A stretch of 60,854 bases of DNA from an uncultured Pirellulales bacterium (GCA_938015445.1 CALLPE010000036.1:1-60854); one strand, 5' to 3'; counted from the first letter of the stretch, positions 9,652 through 19,502 are shown. Made by a program: numbers and translations. Notes: generated by a model not told the origin, from the sequence alone.

Positions 9652-10269
9652 CGCAGGCGTTGTAACCTATTAGCGCACAATAACTTAAAATGGCCAATTC
9701 GAGCGGGTGCTCTCTACAGCGTGTTGTACGAAGCATCCGCAGCTCACTCATCAAGCTAACTCGTTGATATATAATGACTTAAACAATTCGAGCATGGCAG
9801 GGGGGTTTTTGTGCCACCGAGCCGCTCGCAGAACGCCTGAAGGCCAATAACGGCCGCCAAGCCCAGCCCACAACCGTAATTCTTATGAAAAATCGCCCCG
9901 TGCAAGGCAAGGGGGCTGTTCGGCAGAATTGGACGGGCAGTTAGCCGGTGGTGCATGGCCGGCCAATAGCCGAGCTGGTTTCGCAGTTGGGCCACCTTGG
10001 GGCGTAATCGAGCAATCTTGGCTTGTAGCCAGACCACCCACGCCCACGGATAGGCCTGGCGAGACTATTTGCCCCGCCCGGCAACATCCCTGGCATAATG
10101 TGGGTGGCTGTCAAGCGACGAGCGATGACTACGGCCTGGTTGAAGACCGTGCTTTAGCCGAAACCCTCCATCCACACACACCCTATTGCAGCCTCAATTA
10201 CCCTGCCAAAAACGGGTTGTGAGGGGGTGCATTTTTTCTGTTTTAACTCCTTGCTAAATAGAGACTTAG
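9652..10269. other. Gene-free stretch between CRISPR and tRNA-Ser
   Basis: About 620 bp in which the short reading frames have no recognisable motif or ribosome site. It contains no clear repeat or hairpin; the right end just before the tRNA (10225-10268) is AT-rich. Confidence 0.5.
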
Positions 10270-10351
10270 CGGAGGGCACGGGATTCGAACCCGCAACCCC
10301 TTTCGGGGCACCACATTTCCAGTGTGGCTGCTAGCCATTCGCGTACCCTCC
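10270..10351 (-). tRNA. tRNA-Ser (anticodon GGA)
   Basis: On the minus strand the acceptor arms GGAGGGT and GCCCTCC pair with discriminator G. The anticodon stem CCACA/TGTGG encloses CTGGAAA with anticodon GGA, a long variable arm CCCC-GAAA-GGGG follows, and the T loop is GGTTCGAATCCC. The long variable arm and the anticodon agree on serine. The 3' CCA is not encoded (CTA follows the discriminator). Confidence 0.93.
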
Positions 10352-10572
10352 GAAAGGTCCTTGCCGGGCAACCATTCCGGCGCGTCGGCGATGGCGCCGA
10401 CTAGTTGGCGAGCGGCTTGCGCCCGGCTTGCTCCCGGACGCGATGCGCATGGCACCACTGCCAAGGGTATTATAACGCATTGATGGCGCTGGCTGCCAGC
10501 CGGCGAAAGCTGTGATGGTAGGTTCACACTACTGGGGCAATCCGTTTCTGGCTAGCCAAGGCCGCAGCAGGC

Positions 10573-13527
10573 TTATCGGCGGAGCAAAGTTTGTCGGGCA
10601 GCGGTGCGCTTGGGTCCGATAGCCACGCCGATCCAACCGTCGTCGATGGTGAACTGGGTAACTTCCAAGTCGGCCAGTTCCGGTGCGGTGGCCAGGCGGT
10701 CGGGCGTGATGTTCCAAGGAGTTTTCTTGGAGAACACGCGCGAAAATATGCCGCGCAGGGCGATCTGTGCGCCCAAGTTCAGCCGTTGTCCGGCGAGCTG
10801 GATAATGCCGTGCCGGCTCAGTTCGGCCGAGCAGCCGTTGACTTCCGGCACATAAACGGCCTGGACTTGGAAGTTTTCCCAATATCGGGGCGGTTTGCTC
10901 AGCCGGGCGATGCCCAGCGTGAGCACCATTTGTCCGTTGTGGCATTGCACGCGCACTGCGTCTTCGGGGGCAAAGGTGATTTGCACGTCGTCGTGGTCGG
11001 TATTTGTTTCCCAGGGGGCCAGATAATCGAGTTTTGCCGCCACGTGTTCGATGAGCTGCGGCAAGGTGAAGGTTTTTCCGTCCAGCTTTAATTGCTGCAA
11101 GGCGTTGTTGATTGCTGTCTCGTGTATCTGGACGCTGGCCAGGCTGTCAACGGGCGCCTGCGGCCGAGGCGTGTGGCTGCCCAGATGCTCCTTACCGGCC
11201 ATCCTCAGCCGCACGGCGAACCGCTGCTCGGTAGTTTCGGCACTGATGATCTGTGGTTCCAAGGCCAGGCTATGCAGGGGAGCGATTGCCCGTTGGTTCA
11301 CCCGGTCGGCCGCCTCGCGCAGCCGCGCTGTGGCTTCGCGCTCGATCGTTTCTCGCGCCTTATGGGCGATTTTTTGTTTGATTTCTCTGACGGCTGCCGG
11401 GCGTTTTTGTTCATGCTGAGAGCGGGCGATGCCTTTTGCCAGTGCGCCGAACAGGGGCACGCCGTCGAACTCCGTTTCCACGTCGGCCAATTGCATGTGG
11501 GTGGAGACCTGAACTTCCACCGGTTCCAAACGCACGCCACTAAGGTCCACCTCGATCGGTTTGCGCGCAAAGTAGTACGCAGTGCTGTTGTTGTAGAAGG
11601 TGGCCGGTCCACTGCTCGACGCCGTGCTGGAAGCCACTTCGCCAGTAACCTCCAGAGCCATGCGGATGCGAGTGGGGTCGGGCACCAAGCGAACAGCCAC
11701 GTGCGTGGTGGTCAGGCTCTGACCATAGACGGGCAGTCCCAACACTTTGTCGTAAACTGGGGCGCACTGCGCGGGCTGCTTGGGCAACAGGCGGTTGAGC
11801 AACTCGGCGCTGACCGAAATCCGCAGATTGGCGTTGCGATAATGAGTTTCCAGCCGTTGCCCTAACTGCTGGTGTTCGGCCAGCGGCGAATTGGCCAGCC
11901 ATAGGATGTCGACTGCCAGTTGTCGGGCGTGGCTGGGCAACCGCGATTGCTCGTAGCGCTCGAGGTCGGCCAGCAAATCGGATGCATCCACCGGACGAAC
12001 CGCAAGCCGTCGCAACTGTGCCTCGAGCGCGCCGATGGGCGATCGGGAGACAAAAGCCCGCTGGCGGGCCGACATCTGCGAGTAAGTCAGGCGATACAAA
12101 ACTTCCTCGGCCAGGACACGGCTTTCGGCGGGGGGAGCGGCGGGCTGAGCCGCTTTGCGCAGGGCGTCCAACAAAAGGAACTCCCGCCAAGCTTGACCCT
12201 CTGGGGCGCCGGCCGTCAGCGCGTCAACCTCGCGCACGCACAGCGCCAGTTGGGCTTTTTCCTTTTCCACGATTTCGGCATCCAACGGCCGCGGCTGCGC
12301 AAAGGCCGGCAACATCTGCCATACGTCCAACCGACGACGCAAAGCGTGCCCTGTTTGCCTGAGTTTGCGGGCGAGGGCCGGATCGCTAATCCGTTCGGCC
12401 ATTTCGTAGCAGGCATCGACCAACCGACCGAGCCTGCCCATGGCAGCCGAGGCCTGTGGCGAGCCAGGCCCGTGGCTTGTTATCGCCGCCCCCAATTGAC
12501 GCACCCCGTGCATAACCTCTTTGCTCCAAGCGGCGCAGTGTCTGTTGCCCGATAGTTCATCAAGTGCTTCGAGCAGCGCTTTTGGCTCGTGCCACCAGCG
12601 TAGCGGTTTTCGCGCCACGTTGGCTTCCTGCCGCGGAAGCGGCGGAACCGTTGGTGTGACGGAGGGCTGTGCCCTGGTATCGTCAGGCGCCGAGTCGGAC
12701 GGCATCGGCGGCAGACGACGATGCAGCTCGAGCGGAGCCGGAATCTTGGCCAGGCGTGTAGCGGGCTCGGGACCGACTTGCGGAACAAGCTCGAGGATAG
12801 GATTGCTGCGTGGTTCGGGCAGCGCGGGCAACGCATCGGGTACGGAGCCAGCGACGGGACCCGACGGCTCAGCAGGAGTAAAACCCGTCGGTCCTAAAGC
12901 CCCGGACAAAATGCGTGGCGCATCTGGGGCGTCGCCCGGCGACTTGCTGTCTTGAGGCTCAGAGGTGGCATTGTCGGGGCGCTCGGCCAACGGGGCAGTA
13001 ACCTCCGGGTGAAGATTGCCTTGTCCGCTGGGTTGAGCGGTGTCTTGCCCGTATTCCGGCTGTTGCCGACCCTCAGGACTGTGGGCAGTCTCGTCTGGCA
13101 AGTCGAACTGTACAGGGTGCGGCCCGACTGGGCCAGCGGTCATAGGCGGCCCGCTATCCGGTGGATCTGCGAACCCATCATGAGGTTTATCGAGGTCACT
13201 GTCCGCCGGCCGGGGACAAGCTGACAGTTGCTCGACTGGCGGCGCTGGGGCTCGGTTGTTTGTGAAGCTATCGGCCTGCTGGGCTCCCGCGACGGCTTTT
13301 GAATTGCCCGAGGTACCTGGTTGGCGTCCGGGCTGCGTTGCGCTGCCGACGGTGGTTTCAGCTCCGGCGGTGGTAATCGGTGCAGACGCAGGCTGGCCTG
13401 GGGACTGCCTAGAGCCGCTAAACTCACAAAGCCTTGCTACCGCGAGAGTTAAGAGTAAGAGAAATGCCGCAATTGCGATCGACCGTAAGGCAACAAACGT
13501 GGTTGGCTGACGCTTCTGGCGGCTCAT
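10573..13527 (-). CDS. Large proline-rich secreted/anchored protein of unknown function (paralogue A)
   Basis: A 984-residue protein not recognised as a named family. It begins MSRQKRQPTTF and then a single hydrophobic helix (about residues 13-32), so it is exported or anchored. Residues 45-310 are low-complexity, rich in Pro, Ala, Gly, Ser and Glu, like a spacer. From about 310 to the end it is an ordinary mixed alpha/beta sequence. That folded part aligns by eye with the protein at 19980-22004 along its length, including PEGQAWREFLLLDAL against PEGNEWRKYLRMQDL and FSRVFSKK against FGRIFEEE. A charged helical middle (EIKQKIAHKARETIERE) may form a coiled coil. It stands alone between tRNA-Ser and rnhA. 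Confidence 0.85.
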   Translation of the reverse strand: MSRQKRQPTTFVALRSIAIAAFLLLLTLAVARLCEFSGSRQSPGQPASAPITTAGAETTVGSATQPGRQPGTSGNSKAVAGAQQADSFTNNRAPAPPVEQLSACPRPADSDLDKPHDGFADPPDSGPPMTAGPVGPHPVQFDLPDETAHSPEGRQQPEYGQDTAQPSGQGNLHPEVTAPLAERPDNATSEPQDSKSPGDAPDAPRILSGALGPTGFTPAEPSGPVAGSVPDALPALPEPRSNPILELVPQVGPEPATRLAKIPAPLELHRRLPPMPSDSAPDDTRAQPSVTPTVPPLPRQEANVARKPLRWWHEPKALLEALDELSGNRHCAAWSKEVMHGVRQLGAAITSHGPGSPQASAAMGRLGRLVDACYEMAERISDPALARKLRQTGHALRRRLDVWQMLPAFAQPRPLDAEIVEKEKAQLALCVREVDALTAGAPEGQAWREFLLLDALRKAAQPAAPPAESRVLAEEVLYRLTYSQMSARQRAFVSRSPIGALEAQLRRLAVRPVDASDLLADLERYEQSRLPSHARQLAVDILWLANSPLAEHQQLGQRLETHYRNANLRISVSAELLNRLLPKQPAQCAPVYDKVLGLPVYGQSLTTTHVAVRLVPDPTRIRMALEVTGEVASSTASSSGPATFYNNSTAYYFARKPIEVDLSGVRLEPVEVQVSTHMQLADVETEFDGVPLFGALAKGIARSQHEQKRPAAVREIKQKIAHKARETIEREATARLREAADRVNQRAIAPLHSLALEPQIISAETTEQRFAVRLRMAGKEHLGSHTPRPQAPVDSLASVQIHETAINNALQQLKLDGKTFTLPQLIEHVAAKLDYLAPWETNTDHDDVQITFAPEDAVRVQCHNGQMVLTLGIARLSKPPRYWENFQVQAVYVPEVNGCSAELSRHGIIQLAGQRLNLGAQIALRGIFSRVFSKKTPWNITPDRLATAPELADLEVTQFTIDDGWIGVAIGPKRTAARQTLLRR

Positions 13528-13903
13528 CGTGGCGCGGTCCGTCGCATTGAGTTAGCGCAACACCGGGCTGCGCATACCATGGGCGTAGTCGTATTGCATT
13601 CATTACAATCGGACGTTCCATCGCCAGCGGATGAGTCACTTAGCTAACCTGGTATCCTCGGGTATCCTCCGGGCGGAGTTGGCCGCAGCGGCTATCGCGT
13701 ATTAAACACAGCACCCAGGCGGCAAAGTGCCAGCCGTAACCGGCTTGTGGTCAACAAGTTACACTGCTGGGCCGCGGGCCATTGAAGCTTACGCAGCCCA
13801 ACAGCGCTGTTGCGCCGGCTGTTGCGCGGCACAACGTCCACGCAGGCTTTAATGTTTCTACAAGAGAACAACTTGCAGCAGGATGCGGAGACTGCCGGTC
13901 AAG
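13528..13903. other. Spacer between the large secreted protein gene and rnhA
   Basis: This 376-bp stretch precedes the minus-strand protein and follows the minus-strand rnhA stop. No coding frame is supported. It must contain the promoter of the large secreted protein, but no clear -35/-10 pair stands out. Confidence 0.45.
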
Positions 13904-14395
13904 TCACGTCTGGGACGGTTTGTCCAAGTACTTTTTGTAAGCGGCCACGGCCAGCCGGTCGCAGCGTTGGTTTTCCGGGTGGCCCGAGTGCCCCCGAACG
14001 TAGCGGAAGGTTACTTGATGCTTGGAAAGCAGGCGGTCCAGTTCGCGCCACAGGTCTTCGTTCTTGACGGGTTCCCAGCCCGAGCGCGAACGTCGCCGCC
14101 AACCGTTGGCTTTCCATTTGGCCAGCCACTGCGTGATGCCTGTCCCGACGTACGTGCTATCGGTGACGACCTCCACGCGCGTAGGCCTTTTCAGACGTTG
14201 CAAGCCGCGGATGACGGCCATCATCTCCATGCGATTGTTGGTTGTTTGCGGCTCGGCGCCGGAACATTCCAGTTCCTTGCCTGTCGGAAGGTGCCGCAGC
14301 ACAAAAGCCCAACCACCCGGTCCGGGATTGCCGCTGCAAGCTCCGTCGGCGAAAAGGCGTACTTCTGGCTCGGTTTCGGGCGTAGATTGTCTCAT
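13904..14395 (-). CDS. rnhA: Ribonuclease HI
   Basis: Cuts the RNA strand of RNA-DNA hybrids, for example Okazaki primers and R-loops. The 163-residue protein has the four catalytic acids of RNase HI: Asp17 (FADGACSGNPGPGGW), Glu57 (TNNRMEMMAV), Asp79 (VVTDSTYV) and Asp146 (NQRCDRLAV). The helper His136 lies in the flexible loop RGHSGHPEN. The basic protrusion (WKANGWRRRSRSG) seen in E. coli-type enzymes is present. Length is normal and there is no fusion. It is transcribed alone. Confidence 0.95.
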   Translation of the reverse strand: MRQSTPETEPEVRLFADGACSGNPGPGGWAFVLRHLPTGKELECSGAEPQTTNNRMEMMAVIRGLQRLKRPTRVEVVTDSTYVGTGITQWLAKWKANGWRRRSRSGWEPVKNEDLWRELDRLLSKHQVTFRYVRGHSGHPENQRCDRLAVAAYKKYLDKPSQT

Positions 14396-15037
14396 ACCGA
14401 CTCAAGCGCAAGCGTCAACTAAAGCCCTATCCCATTGGCACCGACCGCAACGCTCAGCGCCACCGGACGTGTGGCGTGGCGATAGCAGTTTTATACAAAG
14501 CCGATGGTTATTGTATTTATTTTGCACCTTATGAAAACAGCTTGGCAGCGTCGGTTTGGCCGTTGGGTATTGCCTTCAGTGGCTACGCACCGTACGTAAA
14601 AGCCGTATGAGTAAAAGCCGTATGATGTGTGGGGCGGTCGTTTTCAGGTGTGCGGGTGAACGCCCCAGTGTTTGACGACCAACTACCGGGCACTTTCGGC
14701 TAAGGCCGTACCAAGCGCACTTGGCGTTGCTGCCGCTTGACGGACAGAATGTGTAGGCATAGATTTCCGTTCGGTTTTTTTCATCGGCGCGGTTTGCGGC
14801 GGCATTCAGAATCATCTGCTGCTTGCAGTTTGGCGATGTATGCGGTAAGCGGGGCGTGTGTCGCGCCGTCGCACAAGTAGGTAGCTAGCCAGGTAGTAGC
14901 CCTCATGGTTGATCAGGCTTTTGGTTGGTCGGCCACATAATTGATCGGCCTTTTGGTTGGTCGGCCGCATGGTTGATCGGCCTTTTGGTTGATCTTCGAG
15001 GTCGTGCAAGGTCGGTCGGAACGTGACGGGGTTCGCC
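14396..15037. other. Spacer before coaX with two tandem duplications
   Basis: About 640 bp without a supported gene. It carries a perfect duplication of a 15-bp unit (GTAAAAGCCGTATGA at 14596-14610 and 14611-14625) and a 32-bp-period tandem repeat at 14907-15000 just before coaX. Confidence 0.6.
14907..15000. repeat. 32-bp tandem repeat, about 2.9 copies
   Basis: Units start at 14907, 14939 and 14971; each contains TTGATC[A/G]GGC[C/T]TTTTGGTT followed in the first two by GGTCGGCC[A/G]CAT. Only a few substitutions separate the copies, and the third runs out in a divergent tail at 15000. The array ends 37 bp before the coaX start, so it lies in the leader or promoter of that gene. Confidence 0.85.
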
Positions 15038-15811
15038 ATGATTTGTGTGGATGTGGGAAATGCCCAAATCAAGCTGGGCTTGTTTCAGTCGGTGGCCCAG
15101 CAGGGCATCCCGCAGCCCGAGCAAACATGGCGATTGCCCAGCAACGTTCTATGGCGGGATGAGGTACTCGAGCAAATCGCAGGCAGCGTGGCGCACGAAC
15201 TGTCGTGGTGGATCAGCAGCGTGAACCGCCCGGCGGCGTCCAGAATGATTGATGTGTTGCGAGAGCGTCGGCCGGGCGATCGGGTGGTGATGCTGTCCGC
15301 CCGCGATTTGCCATTACAAGTTGCCGTGCCGCGTCCGGACATGGTGGGTGTGGACCGGCTGGTGGACGCCCTGGCGGCCAATCGGCTGCGCAGCCCAGAC
15401 CGCCCGGCAGTGGTGGTTGACGTTGGCACAGCCATTACAGTGGATTTGCTTTCGGCTGAGGGGGTTTTTTGCGGTGGCGCTATTTTGCCGGGTATCGGGA
15501 TGTCGGCCCGCGCTTTGCACCAATTTACCGACTTGCTGCCGTTGCTTGACCTGACCGAACTTCACCAGCCCCCGCCGGCACTGGGAACCGATACTGTTGC
15601 CGCCATGCGCTCCGGACTATATTGGGGAGCGATAGGGGCAGTACGAGAACTGGTAGAGCGGTTGGCAGCCGACTTGCCAGCCAAGCCGGAGGTGTTCATC
15701 ACCGGCGGGGCGGGGCCGGCCGTTGCCCGGCTGCTCGGCCCCGACGCTCAACACGTGCCGTACCTTACGCTTTCGGGGATCGCCATTGCTGCCGAAGCGA
15801 TTGGCCAGTAA
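15038..15811 (+). CDS. coaX: Type III pantothenate kinase
   Basis: Phosphorylates pantothenate, the first step of coenzyme A synthesis. The 257-residue protein shows the ASKHA-fold motifs of the CoaX type: ICVDVGNAQIKLGLF (phosphate-1 loop), MVGVDRLVDALAA (the GxDR motif), VVVDVGTAITVDLL (phosphate-2) and GGAILPGIGMSARAL, with ITGGAGPAVARLL near the end. ATG 15038 puts the first strand at the usual place; GTG 15023 would add five residues. The gene is preceded by a 32-bp tandem repeat and has no close downstream partner (no birA neighbour). Confidence 0.93.
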   Translation: MICVDVGNAQIKLGLFQSVAQQGIPQPEQTWRLPSNVLWRDEVLEQIAGSVAHELSWWISSVNRPAASRMIDVLRERRPGDRVVMLSARDLPLQVAVPRPDMVGVDRLVDALAANRLRSPDRPAVVVDVGTAITVDLLSAEGVFCGGAILPGIGMSARALHQFTDLLPLLDLTELHQPPPALGTDTVAAMRSGLYWGAIGAVRELVERLAADLPAKPEVFITGGAGPAVARLLGPDAQHVPYLTLSGIAIAAEAIGQ

Positions 15812-16067
15812 GTGGTTTTTGGTTCCGCACGCCGCGCGTATGGTGAGTGCCTCACGTGGCTAGGGCAGAGGCAATTGGCCAGTCAGTTTTTTGATGCCGC
15901 GCGGCACGATATTCGATAGTCGAGTTTTTCCCGATCGCCGAAAAACCTTCGACGCCGATGATAAAAACCTTTAGCCACCGATGTTGGAAAACGCGCTGCG
16001 ACAGTCGGCAAATACGCCGACGTTCAACCTGTGTTCTTTACAGGTTCATTTGCTTTGAGTTGCTGGT

Positions 16068-17114
16068 ATGAAGGTTGCTGTGCTGACCGGGTTGCGAAAA
16101 CTGGAAATCGGCCAAGCGCCGCCACCGAAACTGCAACGGCCCGATAGCGTGCTAGTGCGGATCGACCGGGTAGGCGTGTGCGGCTCGGATGTACACTACT
16201 TTGTGCACGGGGCGATCGGCGAGCAGCGGATCTGCTACCCGGCCACCATCGGCCACGAATGCGCCGGCACTGTGATGCAGGTGGGAAAAGAGGTGGCCAG
16301 TTTACAGCCGGGCGACCGGGTGGCGATCGACCCGGCCATCGTTTGCCGACAATGCGATCAGTGTTATGCCGGGCGGATCAACACCTGCCGCCGGCTCCAA
16401 TTCATGGGTTGCCCGGGAGAAGCCCCCGGAGCACTGGCCGAGTTTTACGTGCTACCGGCAGAAAACTGCTTGCCAATACCCAATAATCTCACCCTGGACC
16501 AGGCCGTACTGGCCGAGCCGCTTTCGATAGGTATGTACGCGGTGCAACTGGGGGATGTCTATCCGGCGGCGCGGGTGGCAATTCTGGGCGCCGGCCCCAT
16601 CGGTCTGAGCGTGCTGCTGTGCGCCAAGGCGACTGCCCCTTGTCAGGTTTACGTCACCGACCTGCTGGAACACCGGCTGGGCGTGGCCCGGGCCTGCGGT
16701 GCCGACTGGACAGGCAATCCGCAGCACGCCGACGTCGTCGAGGCCATCCTTCAGCAGCAACCCTCTGGGCTGGACTTGGTGTTCGAGTGCTCCGGCGATC
16801 CGTCGTGCATCGATCAAGGGCAGCGGCTGCTCACTCCGGGCGGAACCCTGGTGCTGGTGGGCATCCCAGCAAGCATCCAGGTTAGCTTCGATATACACTT
16901 GATGCGCCGCAAGGAGCTAACATTCCGCAATGTGCGGCGGCAAAAAGGCTGCATGGCGGCCGCACTGCGTATGATAAGCCAGGGCGAAGTCGACACGGGC
17001 TTGTTGCTTTCGCACCGGTTCCCTTTGGAAAAAGTTCAAGAGGCATTCGAACTCGTGGCCAATTATGCCGACGGCGTGATAAAAGCACTGATTTGCCTCA
17101 GTTCCGCAGAGTAA
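16068..17114 (+). CDS. Zinc-dependent medium-chain alcohol/polyol dehydrogenase
   Basis: A 348-residue NAD(P)-dependent dehydrogenase of the sorbitol/L-threonine dehydrogenase branch. Catalytic zinc ligands are in VGVCGSDVHYF and IGHECAG; the structural zinc motif is CRQCDQCYAGRINTC. The Rossmann loop is VAILGAGPIGLSVLL. The early text resembles sorbitol/xylitol dehydrogenases more than threonine dehydrogenases, but the substrate is inferred only. It starts at ATG 16068 with GAGTTGCTGGT upstream, which is not a strong ribosome site. The following SGNH hydrolase gene is nearly 200 bp away, so co-transcription is uncertain. Confidence 0.9.
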   Translation: MKVAVLTGLRKLEIGQAPPPKLQRPDSVLVRIDRVGVCGSDVHYFVHGAIGEQRICYPATIGHECAGTVMQVGKEVASLQPGDRVAIDPAIVCRQCDQCYAGRINTCRRLQFMGCPGEAPGALAEFYVLPAENCLPIPNNLTLDQAVLAEPLSIGMYAVQLGDVYPAARVAILGAGPIGLSVLLCAKATAPCQVYVTDLLEHRLGVARACGADWTGNPQHADVVEAILQQQPSGLDLVFECSGDPSCIDQGQRLLTPGGTLVLVGIPASIQVSFDIHLMRRKELTFRNVRRQKGCMAAALRMISQGEVDTGLLLSHRFPLEKVQEAFELVANYADGVIKALICLSSAE

Positions 17115-17307
17115 CCAAGCCGAGATTTTTGCGGACGCACCACGGCAGATAAGACGCACGGCGGCAGATAAAATGTACGGAACGTCAGCAACAATCCTCT
17201 GCCGGAACCTCAACCCAACAGAGTACCGCCAAAAGCCCGGCCCAGTAAAACGACCGGCCCAGTTCCGGTCCAGTAGAAGTTCGGCCCAGCAAAGGAACAA
17301 CGCTCAA

Positions 17308-18093
17308 ATGTGCCTATCGAGACCGTTGCGTGGAACAAAACCGTCGAGTGCAACAAGGCCTTTAGGTGGAAGAGGATTGTTGCACGGGGCAATTGTTTAT
17401 GTGCTTTTGCTGCCTTTTGTGTTCTTGGCAGTTGCGCCGCTATGTGCTCGTGGCGTCGAAGCAGGCGAAGTTGCTGGCAAGCAAGCCGACCGTTGGGAAG
17501 CGAGCATCGCCCGCTTCGAAGCCATGGATGCCAAGCAGCCGCCCCCGAAAGAAGGCATTCTGTTCATTGGCAGCTCAAGCATCGTGGGCTGGGATTTGGG
17601 CAAGAGTTTTCCCGCAGCGCCGGTAATCAATCGTGGATTTGGGGGATCGCATCTTGCCGACTCGGTTCGTTACGCCGAGCGCATCGTGCTTCCGTATCGC
17701 CCGCGGGTCATTGTGCTCTACGCTGGCGATAACGACTTGGCCGCTGGCAAAAGCCCTGAGCAGGTTTGGGAAGACTACAAGGCTTTCGTCAAAAAGGTCC
17801 ACGATGCCCTGCCAAACACCAAAATCATCTACATTGGTGTTAAACCCAGCATCGCTCGCTGGCGGCTGATCGAAAATATCCGCAAAGCCAATCGGTTGAT
17901 TGCGGAGACCGCGGCCACGGACCCGCGTCTGGTCTTTGTCGATATTGAGCAGCGCATGCTCGGGCCGGACGGCAAGCCCCGCCCAGAATTGTTCAAGCCC
18001 GACGGCTTGCATCTGAACGAAGAAGGTTACAAGCTGTGGAGCGATTTGCTCCGCCCGCATCTAAACGACGCGGCCCGCGCGCCCCAGCGGTAG
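17308..18093 (+). CDS. Secreted SGNH/GDSL-type esterase or lipase
   Basis: An exported hydrolase of about 261 residues. ATG 17308 is preceded at a good distance by AAGGA and gives a signal peptide (LLHGAIVYVLLLPFVFLAVAPLC, roughly residues 26-48); the longer frame from 17173 adds a segment made of short intergenic repeats and is not credible. The SGNH blocks are present: ILFIGSSSIVGWDL (catalytic Ser), NRGFGGSHLADS (Gly of block II), LYAGDNDLAAG (Asn of block III) and DGLHLNEEGY (Asp-His of block V). Family members deacylate carbohydrates or cleave lipids; here, carbohydrate esterase activity is a guess. Upstream, 17220-17295 contains several imperfect copies of CGGCCCAGTA/C. Confidence 0.88.
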   Translation: MCLSRPLRGTKPSSATRPLGGRGLLHGAIVYVLLLPFVFLAVAPLCARGVEAGEVAGKQADRWEASIARFEAMDAKQPPPKEGILFIGSSSIVGWDLGKSFPAAPVINRGFGGSHLADSVRYAERIVLPYRPRVIVLYAGDNDLAAGKSPEQVWEDYKAFVKKVHDALPNTKIIYIGVKPSIARWRLIENIRKANRLIAETAATDPRLVFVDIEQRMLGPDGKPRPELFKPDGLHLNEEGYKLWSDLLRPHLNDAARAPQR

Positions 18094-18128
18094 CCCCGCG
18101 GAGCGTTGTGGCGTTGTGTTACCGCGGC

Positions 18129-19502
18129 TCAGTAGCGGCCGAAGATTCCCGTGGCGTACCAGATGCCGTTTTCGCCCCGCTTCATGTCGTAGCCGAATAG
18201 CCGGTGGGCTGCCCGGACTGCGCTCCAATGGCCTTGAGAAAGCCGCCAACAGCGGACGCATTCCACTGCCGCCTCGACGAGGTTTTCGCCCGGCCAGCTT
18301 TCGGCGCACACTTCGCTGGCAGTCATTCCGTCAGGAAGCCGGGCTATGATGCGCTGGAACCGCACCCCCCAATGATGATGTCCCTGGACACCTATGCGGG
18401 CCTGATATTGCGAATGCCTTTCGGCTTCGTCCATCAGGGTCGGATCAGGTTCACCGGTGGTGCTGGCTGGTCGGTCGGGATGGACGCGCACCGCCCAAAT
18501 CAGCGTCCTTTGTGTCAACGTACCCGGCGGCAAACCGAGCATGGCCTGGGTCTTCTCGGCGTCGTACCAAAGTTTGCCCGTCAACGGAAACGTGCTTACC
18601 ACGTGGCCATAGTATTTGCGCTGTTTGTGCTTGTAGTCGATGATGGCGATTCCCGGCCGGCCGAGCATTTCGCGAAACGCCTCGTGCTCCAACAGTTTGG
18701 TGCGTTTTCCGTTGATGTTTACGGTTGCCTCCAAGGGGAGCCACAGACACACGTACTCTTGCAATTTTGCAACCACCGACGGATGAGACAGGCTTTCGGT
18801 CTCGAATCGCCGACAAAGTTCGTCTTTCCCCAACGAACAGAAGTACACCAACAGCATCTTGCCTTCGTGGTCGGCGCGTTCAACCGCCGCCGCATAGTCA
18901 CGCATCCACACCACCACGGGTATGGGGGCCGGACGCGCGGTTCTCTGCTGGTGGGCTTTGGAGACTCGGGCGACGTATTCCGCCCAGCGCTGCTCGGGAC
19001 GGCCAGAACCAAGGTCCACTATGATGGCCACCTGCCGCGCCGAGTAGCAATACTCCTCGGTAAATGGGAAGGTGCTCACCACGCAACCGTAGTACTCGGC
19101 CCGCCGGTTGCGCAAGTCGAGAATCGCTATCCCCTGATGGCCTTTCATGCCAGCGAAGGCCTCGTGGTCCAGCAGCCGTACACGCCTGCCTTGAATGCGG
19201 ATAGTGGTTTCTGTCGAAAGCCTCGCGCAAACATAATCTCGCAGTTTTTCCCGTACCTGCCGATCAGCCAAAGCGTTGGCCTCGAAATGGTCCCGAAGCC
19301 GATTGACCCCCGGGTGGTAGAAGAAAATGAACATCATGCGGCCTTCGGTTTCGGCCCGCTGGAGTGCTTCTGTGTAATCGGTCAGCCAGTCGATTGTAGC
19401 GTCTTGCTGTTTTGGGTCGTTGCACCGGGCTTCAAGGCATAAGTTTGCCAGCACCAGACCGACCAACAACACGACCACTACTGCACTACCCAACTGCTTC
19501 AT
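18129..19502 (-). CDS. Secreted protein with two thioredoxin-like repeats and a CAP-like C-terminus
   Basis: ATG 19502 has GAGGAG just upstream and gives a signal peptide (MKQLGSAVVVVLLVGLVLANLCLEARC); the 51 residues before it in the open frame are discarded. The mature protein contains an internal duplication: DWLTDYTEALQRAETEGRMMFIFFYHPG and DYAAAVERADHEGKMLLVYFCSLG, each continuing with an RRVRLLDHEAFAGMKGHQGIAILD-like segment (second copy KRTKLLEHEAF...GIAIIDY) and YYG.VVSTFP. Each half looks like a thioredoxin-fold domain without the CxxC redox pair. The last about 100 residues (ESWPGENLVEAAVEC...LSQGHWSAV...YDMKRGENGIWYATGIF) resemble a minimal CAP/SCP-like domain. Function unknown; envelope localisation is inferred. 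Confidence 0.8.
   Translation of the reverse strand: MKQLGSAVVVVLLVGLVLANLCLEARCNDPKQQDATIDWLTDYTEALQRAETEGRMMFIFFYHPGVNRLRDHFEANALADRQVREKLRDYVCARLSTETTIRIQGRRVRLLDHEAFAGMKGHQGIAILDLRNRRAEYYGCVVSTFPFTEEYCYSARQVAIIVDLGSGRPEQRWAEYVARVSKAHQQRTARPAPIPVVVWMRDYAAAVERADHEGKMLLVYFCSLGKDELCRRFETESLSHPSVVAKLQEYVCLWLPLEATVNINGKRTKLLEHEAFREMLGRPGIAIIDYKHKQRKYYGHVVSTFPLTGKLWYDAEKTQAMLGLPPGTLTQRTLIWAVRVHPDRPASTTGEPDPTLMDEAERHSQYQARIGVQGHHHWGVRFQRIIARLPDGMTASEVCAESWPGENLVEAAVECVRCWRLSQGHWSAVRAAHRLFGYDMKRGENGIWYATGIFGRY

Noticed and set aside
9410..9673. Small frame across the repeats at 9472-9651
   Set aside because: The region is better explained as a CRISPR array; the frame merely passes through the repeats.
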